Shown: one piece after another, positions 29,101 to 33,156 of the stretch
Position numbering within the stretch: position 1 is the stretch's first letter
How the letters are laid out: the number at the start of each line of letters is the position of its first letter
Made by a program: the position numbers and the translations under genes
Notes under the pieces: model-generated
What the model saw: only the letters and a program-made list of their open reading frames with translations
The model's database searches: none
What the model was told of the DNA's origin: nothing
Assembly: GCA_000320605.2 (NCBI GenBank)
Contig: KB445809.1
Coordinates: forward strand, 580,892-614,047
Direction of reading: 5' to 3'
Length of the DNA: 33,156 nt
Source: Gelatoporia subvermispora B
Taxonomy: Eukaryota > Basidiomycota > Agaricomycetes > Polyporales > Gelatoporiaceae

Positions 29101-30521
29101 GCAATATCGGCCTGTCTCGACTTTTGTTACATTGCGCGGCGCAATGTCCACACCCCCGCCACTCTCGACGCACTCGACGATGCCCTCCAACGTTTCCACA
29201 GGTATCGTGAAATCTTCAAGGCTACTGGAGTTCGCAGCGATTTCGGTCTACCAAGGCAGCACGCTCTTGTTCATTATGCACGCCTTATTCGTCTGTTTGG
29301 GGCGCCAAACGGACTATGCTCCTCCATTACAGAGTCAAAGCATATACCGGCAGTCAAGGAGCCTTGGCGACGCTCAAGCAAGTACAAGGCGCTCGGGCAG
29401 ATGCTCGTCACGAACCAGCGAATCGACAAGCTCGCTGCTGCCCGTATACACTTTCAAAGCCAGGGTCTTCTCAATGGCTCGCTTCTCGATTATGTCACTC
29501 GTCGTCAAGGTATGTTACTGCTGGTTGCATGAGACATTCATCTCTCTGTGTTCTGACATAGCTTGAACTCAGGCAATCTCAATCTCGAGCAAGTGAATCA
29601 GAACACCGCAATTCTACTTGCTACCGAGCGACGATATGCGGAACTGCTCGATTCAAGGATAGAACAAGTCGCACGGGACGCACTACAGCAAGCATCTCAC
29701 GAACCGCAGGTCAGTTCCGCTGAAGACGACGATTCGGGTGAAGTGGATGGTCCCCGAGTCCTAAACTACATGGATTTGGCGAGCACTCCTCGTGAGTCAT
29801 CAGTGGTCTCTGTCACTCTCGTCAAAATGCTAACCATGCCCTTATCATCTTAGAGCGACAGCATTCACGCAACGTCTTCAAGCTGGCGGAAGAAATCAAT
29901 GAGCCACGCCTTGTTGAACTCATTCGAAAGTTCCTCTACACGAACATCACGCCTATAGATCCTCGCAGCACTCCAGACATCGACCTTGAGGAATGTCCGC
30001 CACTGACTGAACGCGAGAAGATCTACGTCTACTACTCTGCTGCTGCGACTTATTTCGCCCCAAGCGACCCCTGTGGAGTCGGTGGAATGCACCGGAAGCA
30101 CGTCAGAGCAACGCCATCATGGTTTGGAGGGGCTCCTCGTTTTGACTGTGTCTTCGTCGACTTAGATGAAGCCGTCCCTGGTGTGCGTGGCATGGGCATA
30201 GCCCGTGTCAAACTCTTTTTCGCTTTTAAGTATTGCGGAACTCGGTTTCCATGTGTTCTAGTTCATTGGTACGAGTTTGCCCGCGAGACACCAGACAGCC
30301 AAACCGGGTTCTGGGTTGTGGAACCGGAATACAATGAGAATGGTGATCCAAATCTGGCTGTTCTTCACCTCGACACTGTTCTGCGTGGCGCTCACCTAAT
30401 GCCCTACTTCGGCAAAACACCTGTCCCTCGCCGCGTCGATCACACCAACTCCCTGGACACCTTCAAAGCGTTCTATGTGAACAAGTACGCTGACCATCAC
30501 TGCTTCGAAACGGTCTTCTAA
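26117..30521 (+). CDS. Plavaka-type transposase
   Basis: DDE-type transposase expected to cut and join the element ends in the nucleus. Exons: 26117-26480, 26538-27040, 27093-27294, 27347-27575, 27624-27768, 28678-28853, 28906-29002, 29053-29509, 29573-29791, 29854-30521; 3060 nt, 1019 aa, no stops. N-terminal C2H2 finger (C9, C14, H27, H32), acidic linker, then the conserved core. By alignment to the CACTA pattern I infer catalytic D311 (ILGSDKTTVSVATGQ), D499 (LLAPDLLHQIIKG) and E666 (SSITESKHIPA). A CPKC knuckle is at 431-434. The C-terminal region holds FVDLDEAVPG and FKAFYVNKYADHHCFETVF. The first intron (26481-26537) appears to start with GC, not GT. Intron 5 (27769-28677) is 909 nt and carries another gene. 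ATG context is CCAAATGCC. Probably intact; activity untested. Confidence 0.92.
27807..27975 (+). other. Exon-like coding fragment inside the transposase intron
   Basis: An open segment lies between a good acceptor (TGTCAG) and a good donor (GTAAGA). It encodes a sequence ending DDLRALAFSSRHLIHEVLPSE... and YIPYDIPLQNIYE. The DLRALA...SRxL pattern is reminiscent of the second half of an F-box, but this is weak. Including it in the transposase mRNA would break the frame, because its length is 1 mod 3. Joining it to the dsRBD exon at 28164 would stay in frame. It may be a captured gene fragment or an alternative 5' exon. Confidence 0.3.
27988..28038. promoter_or_regulatory. GC-rich palindrome cluster upstream of the nested dsRBD gene
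   Basis: The palindrome CCCGACGTCGGG occurs twice (28001-28012 and 28027-28038). The first lies between GCCGGCGCC (27988-27996) and its complement GGCGCCGGC (28011-28019), making a larger hairpin-capable structure. The cluster ends 67 bp before the ATG at 28106. CGG-containing palindromes are typical sites for fungal Zn2Cys6 regulators and ACGTC for bZIP factors, so a promoter role is likely but inferred. Confidence 0.65.
28106..28451 (+). CDS. Stand-alone dsRNA-binding-domain microprotein, nested in the transposase intron
   Basis: Three exons (28106-28112, 28164-28280, 28330-28451) with GTGAGT donors and TCAG/GTAG acceptors give 246 nt, 81 aa. Almost the whole protein is one alpha-beta-beta-beta-alpha dsRBD: helix 1 WRRHLSNYVQETG, the strand region PTFTARVYINGVLFGIGTA, helix 2 KVEAEETAAEQALRTIW. 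The PTFTARVYINGxxFGxG core is characteristic of the family. The KKxxAK patch that usually contacts RNA is only partly kept (RTKVEAEE), so it may bind RNA weakly or serve for protein pairing. It is on the same strand as the transposase, wholly within intron 5, and has its own likely promoter. Small dsRBD-only proteins are, from memory, common in mushroom genomes; function unknown. Confidence 0.8.
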
Positions 30522-31333
30522 GGTGAGTTCACCTGGGTTTTCACCGGTTCATCTCTGACTCTATCTTATGTTCTAACAACTCTTCGTTGTATCTAGCACT
30601 GTCAATGATGCTTCGAAGGTGAGCACCGATGCTGTCTGGACGGTGGACACCGCCTCTTTATATCCGTGTTCTGCTCCTAGTTCTCACTACTAATTACATC
30701 TAGAATTGTTTTCGATGAGGTATTGAGGTAAGGACTCGTTATTTCCCTGCGTCCAACATCATCCGGACATCGCCTGTTTATCTCCGCCTTTTCAGCGCAC
30801 TTCGTCAAGTGCTTATTTGTAATTGCTCTCGATTATCTTCTGAGAAAGGATCTAACTCCTTTCGTTATATTCAGGTCTGTCTACAAGCATTGATGCCATC
30901 CGGACGTCGTCCTCGATGCGGACATCACCTCGTCATCTCCGTCTTTTCTGCATATCCCTTGAGTGCTTATCCGTAAGCAGTTTGTCTAATCGCTCTGGAT
31001 CTTCTTCCAAGGTGAGCTCTTATCATTTTGTTATATCTAGGTTTGTCTACGAGAATCGTCGCTGTCTGGACATCGCCTGTTTATTTCCGCCTTTATGCAC
31101 ACGTCTTCGACTGCTTATACTGAGTGGTTCGTCAATGTGTGCTCAATCTAACCAGCTTTGTGTGCAATTACTGATAATTAGCTCTTATTTCTTGCAGTTC
31201 ACTCGGGCTCTTATAGCTCAGATAGCAACACGAAGTCTGTATTGACCAGACATACATTAGGAGAAGGCAAGATTGTACTCTAACGTAAGTCCACTTCGCA
31301 AAGTGCAAGCATACAGCGTGTAACTGTAGTAAA
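30522..31333. other. Region downstream of the transposase
   Basis: It holds the 3' end of the transposase transcript and the degenerate repeat array listed separately. I see no additional gene. Confidence 0.45.
30627..31130. repeat. Degenerate direct repeats downstream of the transposase
   Basis: A block close to TCCGGACATCGCCTGTTTATCTCCGCCTTT recurs at about 30627, 30760, 30897 and 31063, spaced 133-166 bp apart. The blocks share following text such as AGTGCTTATxxGTAA and TTATAT(C/T)x(A)GGT(T/C)TGTCTAC. The array may be the subterminal repeat region of the transposon, to which CACTA-type accessory proteins bind, or a decayed satellite. Confidence 0.65.
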
Positions 31334-31694
31334 CTAATCAAGTAGCGCCTCATAAGCCTCTAGGGAGGCACCTTGGAGTGCCTGCAGCGAGGTGACGCCG
31401 AGAGCGGACCCCACCTCGACGCCGTCAACTGCAATATGTGGTATGAGCATGAACAATTCGCAGAAAAGAAAAACTCACACATAACCACGCAGCCGATGAG
31501 ACGTTCGCCATCGTAATGAAGATCGTCCACGTTCTCGAAGTAACGTGTGAGGAGATGGCAGTCGTCGCCGAGCGCAGTGCAAAGCTCACCCCACCAGTAG
31601 ATGGGGGAGTTGTCAGCAGCAGGGTCTGAGCAATGGTGAGCAAAAAACGACGTCGATTTAAAGTACAATACTCACTGTTGAGTGGAATAGCCAT
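31334..31694 (-). CDS. Second small dsRBD-like protein
   Basis: Three exons (31676-31694, 31479-31625, 31334-31428) with two 50-nt introns (GTGAGT donors, CAG acceptors); 261 nt, 86 aa. The predicted layout matches the nested protein at 28106: a Trp-containing first helix (YWWGELCTALG), beta strands around IGCVVMFDGVEVGSALG, and a final helix (LQALQGASLEAYEALL). Both introns are in phase 1, and the second lies directly before the (N/D)G turn in both genes, which supports common ancestry. Basic RNA-contact residues are nearly all missing, and the protein is acidic, so RNA binding is doubtful. A dimerising or decoy form of the dsRBD is possible. It may or may not lie inside the transposon. Confidence 0.65.
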
Positions 31695-33156
31695 GGTAGT
31701 GACTGGATTGGATAGCGAAGGTAGTTGGTTGAAGAGCGAAAGTGTGGAGAGTAGATGGATCTGGAGGGGGATGGGAAATGAAACAAGAGGTAGACAGGGA
31801 TGAACAAAAGGTAAGAGACACTAAAAGACAGTCAAATGCACTCACTGAGACTTGTTTTGATAGATATAGACCAGTACTGGATCAGAAGGAGAGTGTAGAA
31901 AGTCCAGGAGTTGTTGATGGTGGTAGTTGGAGAGATAGAGAGAGGGCGGCTTGGAAATGGGTTTTAAATGCGGTAATAATGACAGGTGCGAGAGAATTGA
32001 TGATAGAAGTGATATGGAGAGATTGTGGATGATTGTGGTGGGCTGTATGGAGGTAAAAGTCGAATTTTAACAAATTTTTCAGGCGCGAGAACGATTTGTG
32101 GGATGTGGGCGAGCGACGTAGACGTTCACGCTCGACGGTCAGTTCAGAGTGCCATATTGTAGGCGCACTCTGGACCATATCCTATACTGCGATTTGAGAC
32201 GCTTGGGACGCGTTTTTGGGTCACAGATGTGCTGTGCGAGCGGATGTTTGGTGTGCGTGCGGACGTGTGCAGCAAATCTTTATTGCGAATCTTGTGCTAC
32301 CGTGCTACGTAGTTACAGGTAGAGGAAGGAGGGTGAAAGCTCGTACACGAGCTTGTATCATATGTATGCAGCCTCTTCGGACGACCGTCTGAAAGACGAG
32401 CTCAGAGCAGACGTCGATCGGAGTGACGTCAGGCGTTCATGCCCATATTGGGGCATGGCTACGGGCGGGTTTCCTGATGCCGGTGTGTATCGATTTGCTG
32501 TCTTGCACTCAGTAATTTCGTTGAACAAGATTACTGTCAAGCTAGTTGTTAGTACAAGTCACAACCACGCAGCCTCAAGGACAGGAGTTACTCACAAGGC
32601 GATTGTCAGGCGCAACGGGCGCCTGCAAGTGCACTGCAAGGGACTTGAGGCACGAGCGCTCTGGGAAGTGCTGGATAAGGAAGTTGGCGATTTTCCTGAT
32701 GGCGTACTATGGCGTGCATGAAGGCATTTTCTGTGATCAGTACAAGTACAGAAGCACATTATTGTATAACCTATTTTGATTCGGCAAGCATACGGCATTC
32801 TGATGTCGGAGAATGAATTCATGCATCACGAGCCTCTATGATGCTAGCTATCGTCAAACTGCCAACTCCGCTGTGGCGTACTGCTATGGTACGCCGGAGC
32901 TAAGTATACGAAGCACCAGCTCATGCGCGCCTATTACAGAACCTTTGGTCAATGCATGCCCAACTCGTCTCGAAATGATATCGTACATATCTGCCGCTGT
33001 GACTTGCATTTGCTATATTCTGAAATCTTCGGCACCACCTCTAATGGCTGCTCGGGACTAGAACTAAACGACTCAACATGTCCGGATGCCTGTGGGCTTC
33101 ATGTCTTCGTATCTCCGTACTATCCCGGCGACATCCGCACTGTCGTTCCTAAGAGG
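31695..33156. other. Right flank without a supportable gene
   Basis: The promoter of the 86-aa gene lies at the left, in a purine-rich stretch. A 122-codon plus frame (32353-32721) is open but has no motif or splice support. A short inverted repeat (CAGAGTGC at 32145-32152, GCACTCTG at 32165-32172) is present. Nothing else stands out. Confidence 0.4.

Larger units (their letters stand above)
22531..30521. mobile_element. Plavaka-type DNA transposon, coding core
   Basis: The coordinates cover only the two divergently transcribed genes; the true ends were not found. Both genes are free of stops and frameshifts under my splice models, so the element may be autonomous. Plavaka transposons are a CACTA-related superfamily expanded in Agaricomycetes. 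Inspection of both flanks for CACTA...TAGTG ends with a 3-bp duplication gave no clear pair. Degenerate repeats lie beyond the transposase (30627-31130) and may be subterminal sequence. Confidence 0.75.

Noticed and set aside
32353..32721. 122-codon plus-strand ORF, considered as a third dsRBD-like gene
   Set aside because: The end of the frame has a helix-like stretch, but the strands and the conserved (N/D)G turn are missing and no introns match the other two genes.
20632..33156. CACTA...TAGTG terminal inverted repeats for the Plavaka element
   Set aside because: TAGTG at about 31697 falls in the promoter of the 86-aa gene and has no matching CACTA with a 3-bp duplication on the left side. 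Ends remain undefined.

Overview
The window looks like nuclear DNA of a mushroom-forming basidiomycete (Agaricomycetes). Genes are broken by many introns of about 45-63 nt with GT(A/G)xGT donors. The recognisable proteins are typical of that class: a DNMT1-type cytosine methyltransferase with RFTS and two BAH domains, an Opi3-type phospholipid methyltransferase, a fungal sesquiterpene synthase, a Plavaka-type transposase and a Ty1/copia element. For every gene model marked as spliced below, I placed exon borders by hand from splice signals and frame, and the summed exon lengths are divisible by three.

Layout. 1-840: little coding, with one weak ORF on the minus strand. 841-5783: a complete copia-type LTR retrotransposon on the minus strand, with LTRs, 5-bp target duplication, half-tRNA-type primer site and polypurine tract. 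It is disabled by an in-frame amber codon inside reverse transcriptase and by a changed catalytic motif. 5795-5990: a 51-bp tandem repeat. 6133-6613: a possible small two-exon gene. 7819-12489 (minus): an 18-exon DNMT1 gene, 1256 aa, all catalytic motifs intact. 12923-13753 (minus): a 5-exon Opi3-like gene, 202 aa, ending in a dilysine ER signal. About 13.8-19.2 kb: a gene-poor stretch with a MITE-like inverted-repeat element. 19225-20631 (plus): a sesquiterpene synthase. 20.6-22.5 kb: gene-poor.

22531-30521 is a large, apparently intact two-gene DNA transposon of the Plavaka (CACTA-like) group. A 909-aa companion protein (minus, 10 exons) and a 1019-aa transposase (plus, 10 exons) are divergently transcribed from a 279-bp shared promoter that carries a 60-bp tandem repeat. 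The fifth intron of the transposase is 909 nt, against about 50-60 nt for the others. It contains a complete 81-aa gene for a stand-alone double-stranded-RNA-binding-domain (dsRBD) protein, preceded by GC-rich palindromes. About 0.8 kb beyond the transposase, on the other strand, lies an 86-aa gene with the same predicted fold and an intron at the same place and phase.

How the parts relate. The two copia LTRs differ at ten bases, all of them CpG versus TpG/CpA. This is the trace expected when DNA is methylated at CpG, and a maintenance-type methyltransferase gene sits about 2 kb away. The most novel candidate is the pairing of an intact Plavaka transposon with two small dsRBD-type genes, one nested inside the transposase gene. 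A role in shielding the element from RNA silencing, or in modulating silencing, is my inference.
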